A stretch of DNA of 64,000 nucleotides from Coriobacteriaceae bacterium (GCA_025993015.1 DAJPFV010000001.1:124001-188000); one strand, 5' to 3'; shown: positions 33,204 to 41,921, numbered from the stretch's first letter. Translations and numbers: made by a program. The notes: generated by a model from the letters alone, not told the origin.

Positions 33204-34717
33204 CGCCCATTGAGCTGCAAGACCTTCACGTATCCATCAACGGAACCGAGCTGATCCAGGGCGCGAGCCTCTCGATACCCGCAAACGCAACGGTGGGTAT
33301 CGTCGGCGAGTCCGGGTCGGGAAAATCCCTGACCGCAAAGGCCATCTCTGGGCTCTTGCCGCGCGGCGCCCACGCCTCGGGATCACTCAAGATCATGGAC
33401 ACCCCCATCGACCTCACGGCCCCCGAGCGCACCTGGGAGGCCCAGCGCGGATCGGCGATCGTCTGGCTTCCGCAAGACCCCTTCTCTTCGCTCAATCCGC
33501 TGCGCACCTGCGGAAGCCAAATTGCCGCAGGCTCCCGTCTGCCCAAGGCAAAGCGACGTGGGCAAGCCGAGCGACTTCTCGCCGACGTGGGACTCAGCCC
33601 CACCCTGTACGATTCCTACCCACATGAGCTTTCGGGAGGTATGCGTCAACGCGTGGCCATCGCCGCCGCGCTCGCGCCGCAGCCGCAGGTGTTCATCGCC
33701 GACGAACCCACCACGGCACTCGACGCCAGCACTCAAAAAGATGTGCTCGACCTTCTTCAAAGCACCTGCTTCAAGCGCGGCATGACCCTTATCATCATCA
33801 CGCATGACCTTCCCCTGGCCGCAGACCGTGCAGACTACCTCGTTATCTTCGACAAGGGCCGTGTCGTCGAAGAGGGCCCAAGCGAGAAAATCACCACCTC
33901 GCCCCAGTCGAGCTACACTAAAGAGCTACTCGAGGCGCATCGCCGTCTGCAAAACGGCGATAACCCCGAAATCGGAGACACGGTACTTTGCGTGGAGCAC
34001 CTGACCCGTCAGTTCGAAGGGAATCCCAAGCCCTCGGTAGACGATGTTTCCCTCGACATCCATACGGGAGAGATTTTGGGACTGGTCGGAGAATCCGGGT
34101 CTGGCAAATCAACCGTCGCCCGTTGCGTGGCAGGACTCGAAAAACCCGATAAGGGAACCGTGGCCTTTTACGATAAGGATTCCCGGCAGCCCCTTCCCTG
34201 GTCCCGGGAACAGGCGCAGCTCGTTTTCCAGAACCCCTTTGGCTCCCTCAATCCCGTCATGACCGTCGCTCAAACCCTCAAGGAAGCGCTACGGGCATCC
34301 GGCCGCGCAGACGATGCACAAGCCGTCAGAAACCTGATGGAATCGGTGGGGCTTTCGGCCGACCTGGCCGATCGAAAGCCCCTCACCCTCTCGGGCGGGC
34401 AGTGCCAGCGCGTAGCCATCGCGCGCGCCATCGCTCCCCAACCGCGCCTGCTCATCGCGGACGAAGCGGTCACCGCGCTCGATGCCAACATACAGGCACA
34501 CGTTCTCCAGACCCTCCTTGGCCTGCGAAGTAGCCTGAATCTCGCCATCCTCTTCATCAGCCATGACCTGGACACCGTTCGCCGCATATCCGATCGCATC
34601 GCAGTTATGCAAAACGGAAAGGTCATCGAATCCGGAACGACTGACGCCGTTTTGAACCATCCCCAGCACGCATACGTGCGCAAGCTGATCGCAGCCATGC
34701 CCCCAGCGCTCGATTGA
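33200..34717 (+). CDS. Fused double ATPase of the peptide importer (OppD-OppF in one chain)
   Basis: Both ATP-binding subunits in one polypeptide of 505 residues. First domain (about 1-240): Walker A GESGSGKS at 36-43, signature LSGGM near 144, Walker B VFIADEPTTALD. Second domain (about 260-505): Walker A GESGSGKST near 297, LSGGQ, and Walker B LLIADEAVTALD, where the usual DEP is DEA. Opp/Dpp systems normally have two separate proteins, although fused pairs (as in E. coli YejF or GsiA) are known. It starts inside the previous stop codon. Confidence 0.92.
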   Translation: MTPIELQDLHVSINGTELIQGASLSIPANATVGIVGESGSGKSLTAKAISGLLPRGAHASGSLKIMDTPIDLTAPERTWEAQRGSAIVWLPQDPFSSLNPLRTCGSQIAAGSRLPKAKRRGQAERLLADVGLSPTLYDSYPHELSGGMRQRVAIAAALAPQPQVFIADEPTTALDASTQKDVLDLLQSTCFKRGMTLIIITHDLPLAADRADYLVIFDKGRVVEEGPSEKITTSPQSSYTKELLEAHRRLQNGDNPEIGDTVLCVEHLTRQFEGNPKPSVDDVSLDIHTGEILGLVGESGSGKSTVARCVAGLEKPDKGTVAFYDKDSRQPLPWSREQAQLVFQNPFGSLNPVMTVAQTLKEALRASGRADDAQAVRNLMESVGLSADLADRKPLTLSGGQCQRVAIARAIAPQPRLLIADEAVTALDANIQAHVLQTLLGLRSSLNLAILFISHDLDTVRRISDRIAVMQNGKVIESGTTDAVLNHPQHAYVRKLIAAMPPALD

Positions 34718-34727
34718 GGTGATCCAC

Positions 34728-35675
34728 ATGCCACCAACTTATCAAATCGTCGATTTGACGCCAGGGGCAGACCCGCGCGATTCCCTACCCTCCGGCCTTG
34801 CGTTGCCTGCCGGCACCCTCGCCGCCGCCCAAAAAGCTGAAGGCGCCCTACTGCGCACGCTCTTTATCGCCGCGGGCCCCGAAGGCACGGCAGCGCTGCT
34901 GGGCTACAGAAGGCCGCACACCGCGCAGCTTAAGCTGTGCGCGCTTGACGGCGACAGCTCGCTTTTCGACCAGCTCCTCCACCACGCATCGCAGGAGACC
35001 CAAAAGCTCGGCCTCGACGTCAAGACCGAGCTCGGCGATGCGTCCCAGCACCCTATAGTGGCCCCGCACGCCGTGCATCCTGCCAACTATCACCAGACGA
35101 CCGAATTCACCTGCGGGCCGGTAGCGGTCCTCGACGCCCTGTTGCGCAAGGGCGTCGTTGAGCGCATTACGCGCGATGAAGAGATCGCACTTTGGCGCGA
35201 AGCCACCATGGCGGTCGCATGCGATCCCTATGGGCTTGCCCTCGCCTGCAAGCGTCGCGGCTTTACCCCTTCCGTATATGTCTCACGCACCGGATGCATT
35301 CTCGACCCTGCGAGCGACATAGGGATTCTCAACAAGGCGCTCGCCCGCGACACACAGTTGTCTTTCGAGCAACAGGCACACGAAGAAGGGATTCCCATCC
35401 GTGTGGGCGACTTCGATTCCTCGGATATCGCGCGATTCCTTGACGAGGGACGCATTGTGGCTCTGCTTATCGACGAATGGCATTGGCATGCAGAGCACTG
35501 CCCGCATTGGATTACCGTGACCGGGCAACGGAATATGCGTTTTTACCTCGATGACCCATGGCATGATCGCGAATACGGCGAGAGCGTCATCGACACCGGC
35601 GACCTTGCCATCGACAAGAACGATCTTGACTTGGTTAGTTCCTACGACGGCACCAAGGCGATGCTCGTCTTTTAA
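34728..35675 (+). CDS. C39-like cysteine peptidase
   Basis: Probable cytoplasmic papain-fold peptidase of the C39-like group. 315 residues from the ATG at 34728; GAGGTGATC upstream overlaps the end of the ATPase gene. The likely nucleophile is Cys129 in TTEFTCGPVAVLDALLRKG; His is likely in AEHCPHWITVTG with the following FYLDDPWHD supplying Asp. The first 110 residues form a separate domain I do not recognise. No signal peptide and no transporter domain, so unlike bacteriocin C39 exporters. Its place between importer and M20 peptidase suggests it cuts imported peptides, or processes the 25-residue peptide at 29496. Confidence 0.75.
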   Translation: MPPTYQIVDLTPGADPRDSLPSGLALPAGTLAAAQKAEGALLRTLFIAAGPEGTAALLGYRRPHTAQLKLCALDGDSSLFDQLLHHASQETQKLGLDVKTELGDASQHPIVAPHAVHPANYHQTTEFTCGPVAVLDALLRKGVVERITRDEEIALWREATMAVACDPYGLALACKRRGFTPSVYVSRTGCILDPASDIGILNKALARDTQLSFEQQAHEEGIPIRVGDFDSSDIARFLDEGRIVALLIDEWHWHAEHCPHWITVTGQRNMRFYLDDPWHDREYGESVIDTGDLAIDKNDLDLVSSYDGTKAMLVF

Positions 35676-35721
35676 GATACGAATCCCCAAGCTCCTTCAA
35701 GCCAGAGAGAAGACGATATAC

Positions 35722-36831
35722 ATGGAAACGCAAGAGCAGCGTATACGACGCGAATTCACCCAGCTCGTAAGCATGGACTCAGTATCGCTTAACGAAAGGG
35801 AGTGCGCAGACTGGCTCCGCGAGCGACTGGAAGAGCTCGGCTTTGAGGTCAAGGAAGACGACGCGGGTTCAAAGCTTGGCGGCAACGCAGGAAACCTGCA
35901 CGCCTGGCTTGAGGGCACGACGGGCGAGGACCCCATCCTTTTATGCGGACACATGGACATCGTCGAGCCGGGACGCGGAAAGAAAGCCATCTTCCATGAA
36001 GATGGTACCATCACCTCGGATGGAACGACCGTGCTCGGCGCCGATGACATCGCAGCTATTGTAGAAATCCTCGAGGGGGTCCGCGCGGTCCTTGCCTCAG
36101 ACCGTCCTCATCGAGGAATCGAGATCGTATTCTGCGTCGACGAGGAAGCCTATGACGGAGGCAGCAGGTCCTTGGACTTTAGCACGATAAAAAGCCGCGA
36201 GGCATATGTGCTCGATTTGGCGGGCACGCCAGGCACGGCAGCCATCGCAGCCCCGACGCTCATCTCGTTTGCCGCCACGCTCTTGGGCAGGGCCGCGCAC
36301 GCCGGTTTTGAACCCGAATCCGGCATCAACGCCATCGCGGCTGCAGCACGGGCAATATCAAGTCTTAAACAGGGACGCGTCAACGACCACACGACCCTGA
36401 ACATCGGGACGATCGAAGGTGGAGCCCAGGCAAATGTCGTGCCGGAAAGCTGCCGGTGCACAGGAGAAATCCGCAGCAGCAATCACGCCGAGGCGCTTGC
36501 GCTCATGGACAGCGTCGACCGAATCATCTCCAAGGCCGCAGAAGATCTCGGAGCACAGGTCTCGATGGCATCAGAGGTCCGCATCAAGGCATACCGCACG
36601 CGCAAGAACGCGCCCGCGGTCACCCGCTTCTTGAATGTCTGCGGCAAACTCGGCCTTGCAGGCAACCTCGTGGAGACCTTTGGCGGAAGCGACAACAACA
36701 GTTTCGCCGAGCACGGCATCGAGGGCATTGTGCTCTCATGCGGTATGATGCGCCCCCATTCCACCGCCGAATACGTTCGCATGGAAGACCTCATCGTCGG
36801 AGCGAAACTGGTCGAAGAGCTCATCGGCTAG
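35722..36831 (+). CDS. M20-family metallopeptidase (PepT-like)
   Basis: Zinc exopeptidase for di- or tripeptides or related amides. 369 residues from the ATG at 35722; the ribosome site is weak (AGAGAAG). Metal ligands are seen in LLCGHMDIVEPG (His77, Asp79), VLGADDIAAI, and CVDEEAYDGG with the catalytic and metal-binding Glu pair. The dimerisation domain starts near AHAGFEPESGINAIAAAAR, and the C-terminal metal His is in MMRPHSTAEYV. Last gene of the peptide-import operon. Substrates are inferred only from the family. Confidence 0.85.
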   Translation: METQEQRIRREFTQLVSMDSVSLNERECADWLRERLEELGFEVKEDDAGSKLGGNAGNLHAWLEGTTGEDPILLCGHMDIVEPGRGKKAIFHEDGTITSDGTTVLGADDIAAIVEILEGVRAVLASDRPHRGIEIVFCVDEEAYDGGSRSLDFSTIKSREAYVLDLAGTPGTAAIAAPTLISFAATLLGRAAHAGFEPESGINAIAAAARAISSLKQGRVNDHTTLNIGTIEGGAQANVVPESCRCTGEIRSSNHAEALALMDSVDRIISKAAEDLGAQVSMASEVRIKAYRTRKNAPAVTRFLNVCGKLGLAGNLVETFGGSDNNSFAEHGIEGIVLSCGMMRPHSTAEYVRMEDLIVGAKLVEELIG

Positions 36832-36896
36832 CGGCGTTACGTCAACACGTCCGCGCGCAACATGTCTCTATCGTGCATAGGGCATGAAGCCATGGG

Positions 36897-36923
36897 GCAG
36901 GGTATACTGGATGCCGACCCTGC
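36897..36923 (+). promoter_or_regulatory. -10-like element inside an inverted repeat
   Basis: GCAGGGT (36897-36903) and ACCCTGC (36917-36923) form a perfect repeat around TATACT (36903-36908). Together with the ACGGGGAGCTTGC stretch at about 36948-36960 it resembles the promoter and first part of the TPP riboswitch before thiC, but the rest of the riboswitch is missing. Confidence 0.35.
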
Positions 36924-36957
36924 CGTCCTTTGACAGGGTGACCATATACGGGGAGCT

Positions 36958-37032
36958 TGCTGGGAGGTCGCCAACAAGGCCGACATCTACAAGGCCCACC
37001 GCGGCTACAAGGCCTTCCTCGAGCGCGCCTAA
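36958..37032 (+). pseudogene. C-terminal fragment of an M18 aminopeptidase
   Basis: In frame this reads C-W-E-V-A-N-K-A-D-I-Y-K-A-H-R-G-Y-K-A-F-L-E-R-A-stop, almost identical to the C-terminus of the intact gene at 27899-29296 (W-E-I-A-S-K-A-D-I-Y-E-A-Y-R-G-Y-K-A-F-I-E-R-A). No start, ribosome site or upstream part of the gene is present. It is a remnant of a paralogue removed by deletion or recombination, fused to a TPP-riboswitch-like head. Confidence 0.85.
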
Positions 37033-37045
37033 CCAGCCCTTCATC

Positions 37046-37112
37046 AGTTGCGGTGAAATACGGACTAAACTGGCCTATAAACGGCCAAAACAGACCGTAT
37101 TCCACCGCAACT
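37046..37112. repeat. Intergenic hairpin, copy 2 of the family
   Basis: Arms AGTTGCGGTGAAATACGG (37046-37063) and its complement (37095-37112) with one mismatch; the centre has TGGCC...GGCCA. It ends 13 bases before the yaaA ribosome site. Confidence 0.75.
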
Positions 37113-37135
37113 TCCTTTTTGGCAGAGGAGAGTCC

Positions 37136-37945
37136 ATGCTGCAGGTCATCATTTCGCCCGCCAAGCAGATGCGCGCGGCCCAAGATGCTTTTGAAGTCCT
37201 GGGCATTCCACCTTTTGCGCACGAGACGGCTCGCCTCCACCGTGCACTGCTAGATATCGAGCGGAATGAAGGCAGCGGCGGTCTGCAGGCGCTATGGAAC
37301 GTGAGTGACAAACTGCTGGGGCCTTGCCTCAACACCCTGCATGAGTTCGGGCCCATCCTGATAAACGGCGATCTCGACAATCCCGCACTCGCCCGTCACC
37401 TCTCCCCCGCCATCATGTCCTATCACGGCATTCAGTACCAGAGCATGGCACCCGAGGTGATGGATTCAGTGCAGCTCGCATGGCTGCAAGACCATCTGTG
37501 GATCCTCTCCGGCCTCTACGGGTGCGTTCGTCCCTTCCATGCCGTCGAACCGTATCGACTGGAGATGGGCGCGAAGCTCGCCGTTGACGATGCCCAAGAC
37601 CTCTACGCGTTTTGGAGCGACAAGCTCGCGCGGGCTATCGCCCCGGCAGGCTCAAACACCACGATCGTCAATCTCGCCAGCGTAGAGTATGCCAAAACCG
37701 TTCTGCCCCACCTCGCGGACGACGCCACAACCGTCACTTGTCTCTTTGGCGAAGGTGTCCGCAACGGCAAGCCCATCCAGCGCTCGACCGCCAGCAAAAA
37801 GGCGCGCGGCTCCATGGTGCGCTGGATGGCAGAAAACAAGCTCGAGGACGCCGCCGGTCTTACCGAGTTCAACATCGGCTATCGCCACGCCCCCGAGATC
37901 TCATACCCAGGCACCCTCGTGTTCATCAACGAACAGATGCTCTAG
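37136..37945 (+). CDS. yaaA: YaaA family (DUF328) peroxide stress protein
   Basis: In E. coli YaaA lowers free iron under hydrogen peroxide stress; biochemical role not fully known. 269 residues from the ATG at 37136, with AGAGGAG about five bases upstream. Seen: MLQVIISPAKQM, the middle YHGIQYQSMAPEVMD, ILSGLYGCVRPFHAVEPYRLEMG, and the C-terminal KKARGSMVRWMAENK. Length normal. It sits between two copies of the hairpin family; the second may terminate it. Confidence 0.88.
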   Translation: MLQVIISPAKQMRAAQDAFEVLGIPPFAHETARLHRALLDIERNEGSGGLQALWNVSDKLLGPCLNTLHEFGPILINGDLDNPALARHLSPAIMSYHGIQYQSMAPEVMDSVQLAWLQDHLWILSGLYGCVRPFHAVEPYRLEMGAKLAVDDAQDLYAFWSDKLARAIAPAGSNTTIVNLASVEYAKTVLPHLADDATTVTCLFGEGVRNGKPIQRSTASKKARGSMVRWMAENKLEDAAGLTEFNIGYRHAPEISYPGTLVFINEQML

Positions 37946-37986
37946 ACCCGCCACCCAAAACTGACCCGCTCAGCCTTCTCTATATA

Positions 37987-38055
37987 ACTTGCGGTGGAAT
38001 AGTTCCTATTTGAGCCTTTTATCGCACAATCAGGAACTATTCCACCGCAACTTTT
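37987..38055. repeat. Intergenic hairpin, copy 3 of the family
   Basis: A perfect 19-base inverted repeat TTGCGGTGGAATAGTTCCT (37989-38007) with 38032-38050, then CTTTTATG. The core matches copies 1 and 2, but the arm tip differs and stays paired. It probably terminates yaaA and the converging gene. Confidence 0.75.
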
Positions 38056-38081
38056 ATGAATTGGCTGGCTAGGCTCGACAC

Positions 38082-38603
38082 CTATTCTGCTAGACCGTCG
38101 GCCTTTGCAATCCCGTTTGTCGAACCGTCCTGATAGATAATCTTGACGTGCTCAACCTCGGAAACCGCAACACCCGTCGGAGGCTCCAGACGCCATTCCG
38201 TCAGGGCGATATCCATGGTCGTGGGCACATCTCCTTGATCTTTGAGCTTCACCGTCAGCGTTTTGAGCGCCGCATCAAACGTCACGCGTTCGATTTCTTC
38301 GCCCGGAATGGACCCACCACTCAGCTGCAACTGCACAAACTCATCGCGCGGGTACCAATAATCGCCCGGAATGGCGAGCGTATTGGCATTACCGCCAGTA
38401 CTCCTCACCGTCATAATCGGTAGGCTATCATCAGCCTCGAACTCCCATGCAGCGCAGCCGCGACCACCAAACGTCCAGATACAACAGGCAATCACCATCA
38501 CGACAAGGATCGCAAAACCAATCGCGACAAGGCCATGGTGCGCACGGCCCTCCTCGGCCGATACGTCCCATTGCATCTCTCGATATAGATGCTTGTCTTC
38601 CAT
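38082..38603 (-). CDS. Membrane-anchored hypothetical protein
   Basis: 173 residues from the ATG at 38603, with GGGGAGG about five bases upstream. A short cytoplasmic N-terminus is followed by one membrane helix (about 24-43, LVAIGFAILVVMVIACCIW) and an external beta-rich-looking domain with several Asp/Glu. No family recognised. It diverges from thiC. Confidence 0.6.
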   Translation of the reverse strand: MEDKHLYREMQWDVSAEEGRAHHGLVAIGFAILVVMVIACCIWTFGGRGCAAWEFEADDSLPIMTVRSTGGNANTLAIPGDYWYPRDEFVQLQLSGGSIPGEEIERVTFDAALKTLTVKLKDQGDVPTTMDIALTEWRLEPPTGVAVSEVEHVKIIYQDGSTNGIAKADGLAE

Positions 38604-38667
38604 GTTCGCCTCCCCACGGGCATGCTCATCGCGTCAATCGTACCCATTCGAGCTATACTTGAGCCCA

Positions 38668-38767
38668 CCACATAAACGGGGAGCTTGCAGGACAAGACGG
38701 CAGGCTGAGACTGGGCGCGCCCGCCCTGACCCGCAAACCTGATATGGGTAATGCCAACGAAGGGAGC
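38668..38767 (+). promoter_or_regulatory. TPP riboswitch before thiC
   Basis: THI-box element that binds thiamine pyrophosphate. Seen in order: ACGGGGAGCTTGC, the GGCTGAGACTGGGCG arm, and ACCTGATATGGGTAATGCC followed by AACGAAGGGAG. The final GGGAG is also the ribosome site of thiC, so control is probably by blocking translation start. A -10-like TATACT lies at 38654-38659. Confidence 0.92.
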
Positions 38768-38774
38768 CGTGCCA

Positions 38775-40109
38775 ATGAGCACACAGACCGAGCCCAAGCT
38801 CGTCACGCAAATCGACTTCGCCCGCGCTGGGCAGATCACACCTCAGATGAAAGAGGTCGCCGAGCGCGAGCATCGCGACCCCGAGTACATCCGCGAGCGC
38901 GTGGCAGACGGCCGCATCGCCATTCCCGCCAACATCGTGCATATCAAAAAGGGCATGCGCGCCTTTGGTGTCGGCGAGGGCCTGTCCACCAAGGTCAACG
39001 TGAACTTGGGCATCTCGGGCGACAAGGCCGATGCCGCCGAGGAATGGAAGAAGGTCAAGATTGCCGAGGACTTTGGCGCCGACGCCATCATGGACCTCTC
39101 CAACTCGGGCAAGACGCGCCAGTTCCGCCAGCAGCTCATCGACGAGACGCCGCTTATGGTGGGCACCGTCCCCATGTACGACGCCATCGGCTACATGGAA
39201 AAGCCGCTGGTCAAGCTCACCAAGGACGACCTGCTCGAGGTCGTTCGCGCGCACGCCGAGGACGGCGTGGACTTCATGACCATCCACTGCGGCATCAACA
39301 AGTCGGTCATCAAGACCTTTAAGGAGACCGGCCGCCTCATGAACATCGTCAGCCGCGGCGGCTCGCTGCTGTTTGGCTGGATGGAAGTCACCGGCAACGA
39401 AAACCCCTTCTACGAGTTCTACGACGAGGTGCTCGAGATCTGCCACGAGTACGACGTGACGATCTCGCTCGGCGATTCCTGCCGCCCGGGCTGTCTCTAC
39501 GACTCAAACGATGCCACCGAGACCGCCGAGATGATCGAGCTGGGCAAGCTGTGCAAGCGCGCTTGGGCCGCCGGCGTCCAGGTTATGGTCGAGGGACCGG
39601 GTCACATGGCGCTCGACGAGATCGCCGCCAACATGAAGCTGCAGAAGCGCCTGTGCCATAATGCGCCGTTCTATGTGCTGGGGCCGCTGGTGACCGATAT
39701 CGGCGTGGGCTACGACCACATCACCGCCGCCATCGGTGGCGCCATCTCGGCGAGCTCCGGCGCCGACTTCCTGTGCTACGTGACACCCGCTGAGCACCTG
39801 TGCCTGCCCAACGCCCAGGACGTGCTCGATGGCCTCATGGCCACCAAGATCGCCGCACACGCCGCCGATATCGCCAAGAAGGTGCCGCACGCCCGCGATC
39901 TGGACGACAAGATGGGCCAGGCACGCCGCAAGCTCGACTGGGACGCCATGTGGAAGTGCGCCCTCGATCCCGTCACCGGCAAGAAGCGCTACGAGGAGTC
40001 CCCTGCCGCCACCGAGGGCACCTGTACCATGTGCGGCAAGATGTGCGCCGTCCGCACCGTCAACAAGGTATTCGAGGGCACGACGATCGACCTTGGCATG
40101 GAGGACTAG
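38775..40109 (+). CDS. thiC: Phosphomethylpyrimidine synthase ThiC
   Basis: Radical SAM enzyme that turns aminoimidazole ribotide into the pyrimidine of thiamine. 444 residues from the ATG at 38775, eight bases after the riboswitch GGAG. Seen: NVNLGISGDKADAAEEW, MDLSNSGKTRQFRQQL, HCGINKSVIKTFK, SLGDSCRPGCLYDSNDA and VEGPGHMALDEI. The C-terminal cluster motif is CTMCGKMCAVR, a CX2CX3C spacing rather than the CX2CX4C of E. coli ThiC; this occurs in the shorter ThiC group. Control by thiamine through the riboswitch. Confidence 0.95.
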   Translation: MSTQTEPKLVTQIDFARAGQITPQMKEVAEREHRDPEYIRERVADGRIAIPANIVHIKKGMRAFGVGEGLSTKVNVNLGISGDKADAAEEWKKVKIAEDFGADAIMDLSNSGKTRQFRQQLIDETPLMVGTVPMYDAIGYMEKPLVKLTKDDLLEVVRAHAEDGVDFMTIHCGINKSVIKTFKETGRLMNIVSRGGSLLFGWMEVTGNENPFYEFYDEVLEICHEYDVTISLGDSCRPGCLYDSNDATETAEMIELGKLCKRAWAAGVQVMVEGPGHMALDEIAANMKLQKRLCHNAPFYVLGPLVTDIGVGYDHITAAIGGAISASSGADFLCYVTPAEHLCLPNAQDVLDGLMATKIAAHAADIAKKVPHARDLDDKMGQARRKLDWDAMWKCALDPVTGKKRYEESPAATEGTCTMCGKMCAVRTVNKVFEGTTIDLGMED

Positions 40110-40204
40110 ACTCCTCGCTGCGATCGCTTCTAGCGGCGAGCCGGCGCCCCTCAATTGTTGACGTGTGAACATTTGCTTACATTTGCGTAAAGATTGCATC
40201 GCCC

Positions 40205-40245
40205 GCCCGGGTTCGACATAGAGTCGGCCCGGGCATCTTTATAAT
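40205..40245 (+). promoter_or_regulatory. Hairpin and -10 element between thiC and thiD
   Basis: GCCCGGG/CCCGGGC (40205-40211 with 40228-40234) may end the thiC transcript. A perfect TATAAT (40240-40245) follows directly and could start thiD separately; no good -35 is seen. Confidence 0.4.
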
Positions 40246-40291
40246 GCTGGCTTAAAGACCCATTTGCATCCGACCGAACAAGGGAGCGAAC

Positions 40292-41122
40292 ATGGATCGC
40301 AGTAAGGTACCCGCCGTCCTGTCCATCGCAGGATCAGATTCCAGCGGTGGTGCCGGCATTCAGGCCGACATCAAGACCATCACGGCGCACCGCCTGTATG
40401 CCGAGACGGCCATCACCGCCATCACAGCGCAAAACACCCTGGGCGTTACCGCCGTGCAGGATATCTCGCCAGATATCGTAGCCGCGCAAATTGACGCCGT
40501 TTTTGACGATATCCGCCCCAGCGCCGTCAAGATCGGCATGGTTTCTTCTGTCGAGATTATCGAAGTCATCGCCGACCGCTTGAGCGCCTGGAACGCAACG
40601 AACGTGGTCGTCGACCCCGTCATGGTCGCCACCTCGGGCGCGCGGCTGATTGCCGAAGATGCCGCCGAGGCGCTCACCCGCCGCCTGTTCCCGCTAGCGA
40701 CGGTTATCACGCCCAATATTCCCGAGGCCATGGCACTGCTCGACTATGAGGTCGACTCCGAGCGCACGCAGCAAAATGCTGCCATGCTCCTCACCCGCCG
40801 CTTTGGTTGCGCATCCCTCGTTAAGGGTGGGCATCTTGTCAACGAGGCCAACGATGTACTGGCCGAACCCGCGCCACTCGATGACGAGGGCAACCATCTG
40901 GGAGATCCACTCACCACGTGGTTCCGCCACAAGCGCATCGAGACCGACAACACGCACGGCACCGGATGCACGCTCTCGTCCGCCATCGCCTGCGCGCTGG
41001 CTCAGGGCATGGATCTTGCCGACGCCGTCAACGCCGGCAAGGCATACCTGACAGGCGCTCTGGCCGCCGGCTTTGACATGGGCAAAGGCTCCGGCCCCGT
41101 CAACCACATGTGGCAGTATTAA
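40292..41122 (+). CDS. thiD: Hydroxymethylpyrimidine/phosphomethylpyrimidine kinase
   Basis: Phosphorylates the thiamine pyrimidine twice. 276 residues; AAGGGAG is about five bases before the ATG. Seen: LSIAGSDSSGGAGIQADIKT at the N-terminus, VVVDPVMVATSGARL, VITPNIPEAMALL, and the C-terminal DNTHGTGCTLSSAIA anion hole and base. The insertion of about ten residues near GDPLTTWFRHKRIET is unremarkable. It follows thiC after 180 bases. Confidence 0.93.
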   Translation: MDRSKVPAVLSIAGSDSSGGAGIQADIKTITAHRLYAETAITAITAQNTLGVTAVQDISPDIVAAQIDAVFDDIRPSAVKIGMVSSVEIIEVIADRLSAWNATNVVVDPVMVATSGARLIAEDAAEALTRRLFPLATVITPNIPEAMALLDYEVDSERTQQNAAMLLTRRFGCASLVKGGHLVNEANDVLAEPAPLDDEGNHLGDPLTTWFRHKRIETDNTHGTGCTLSSAIACALAQGMDLADAVNAGKAYLTGALAAGFDMGKGSGPVNHMWQY

Positions 41123-41135
41123 GATTCGCAGTCCA

Positions 41136-41174
41136 AAGCCACCGCAAAGGCGCCCGTCCCCTTTGCGGTGGCTT
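41136..41174. terminator. Two-way hairpin between thiD and the SGNH gene
   Basis: A perfect 15-base-pair stem (41136-41150 with 41160-41174) between converging genes. T-runs are short on both sides. Confidence 0.65.
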
Positions 41175-41183
41175 GGGGTCGCG

Positions 41184-41843
41184 CTACTCTCCGAGCATCT
41201 CTTGGAGCTTGGCCGCCACGGCGTGACCCAGGATCTCATGGCTTTCGGGCATCATATGCAGATAGTCGATATCGCCCGGCTCGGCAAACTCCGCTGCATT
41301 CAAAAAGTCGCAGCCAAACTGCTCGGCTACGTGCGCATAGTATTCAGCAAAATGCTCCGAGGCCTCGACGGAACGCTCGTCAAAATCGGTCATATATACA
41401 TCGGCGATTTGCGGCTTGATCTTGATAGGTGCCATCAGCAGAATACGCGGGCAGGGTGCAGCATTGGTCCAGGGAAATGCACGCACCGCGCGAATCAGCG
41501 CCATGGTGCCACGGGCAATATCGGAGGCCGTCACACCAAAGACCGTCTTGCAATCGTTGGTTCCCAGCATAATAACGATCGCATCCAGCGGCTTATGGGC
41601 CTCGAGCAGCATCGGCAGTGCGCGGATGCCGTTAAGATTGGTGTTCAGATGGCACATGTCGTCGCGTACCGTCGTGCGGCCGTTGAGGCCTTCTTCAATT
41701 ACATGCCAGCCCTCGCCTAAGTCACGTTGGGCCACGCCGCACCAGCGCACATCCTGCGCATAGCGCACCGCGGTGCCGTCGCGCATGCCCGCCGGATCGT
41801 AACCATAGGTGTTGCTGTCGCCAAAGCATAGAACGTTTTTCAT
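41184..41843 (-). CDS. SGNH/GDSL-family hydrolase
   Basis: Esterase or lipase-like enzyme without signal peptide, so probably intracellular. 219 residues from the ATG at 41843, with GAGGGG about six bases upstream. Block I is VLCFGDSNTYGYD with the catalytic Ser, block III is IVIMLGTNDCK, and the Asp-x-x-His pair may be DIDYLHMMPESHEILG near the C-terminus. Similar proteins act on aryl or acetyl esters; natural substrate unknown. Confidence 0.85.
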   Translation of the reverse strand: MKNVLCFGDSNTYGYDPAGMRDGTAVRYAQDVRWCGVAQRDLGEGWHVIEEGLNGRTTVRDDMCHLNTNLNGIRALPMLLEAHKPLDAIVIMLGTNDCKTVFGVTASDIARGTMALIRAVRAFPWTNAAPCPRILLMAPIKIKPQIADVYMTDFDERSVEASEHFAEYYAHVAEQFGCDFLNAAEFAEPGDIDYLHMMPESHEILGHAVAAKLQEMLGE

Positions 41844-41921
41844 CGTAAGCCCCTCGCTCAGTAAAAAACCGACGGAAGCAGCCTCTCCCGCCGGCTCGAC
41901 CCATCTGTCAGCACGTACCGA

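Noticed and set aside
36884..37135. Upstream in-frame extension of yaaA by about 84 codons
   Set aside because: It runs through the scar and the hairpin repeat; a strong ribosome site stands directly before the ATG at 37136.
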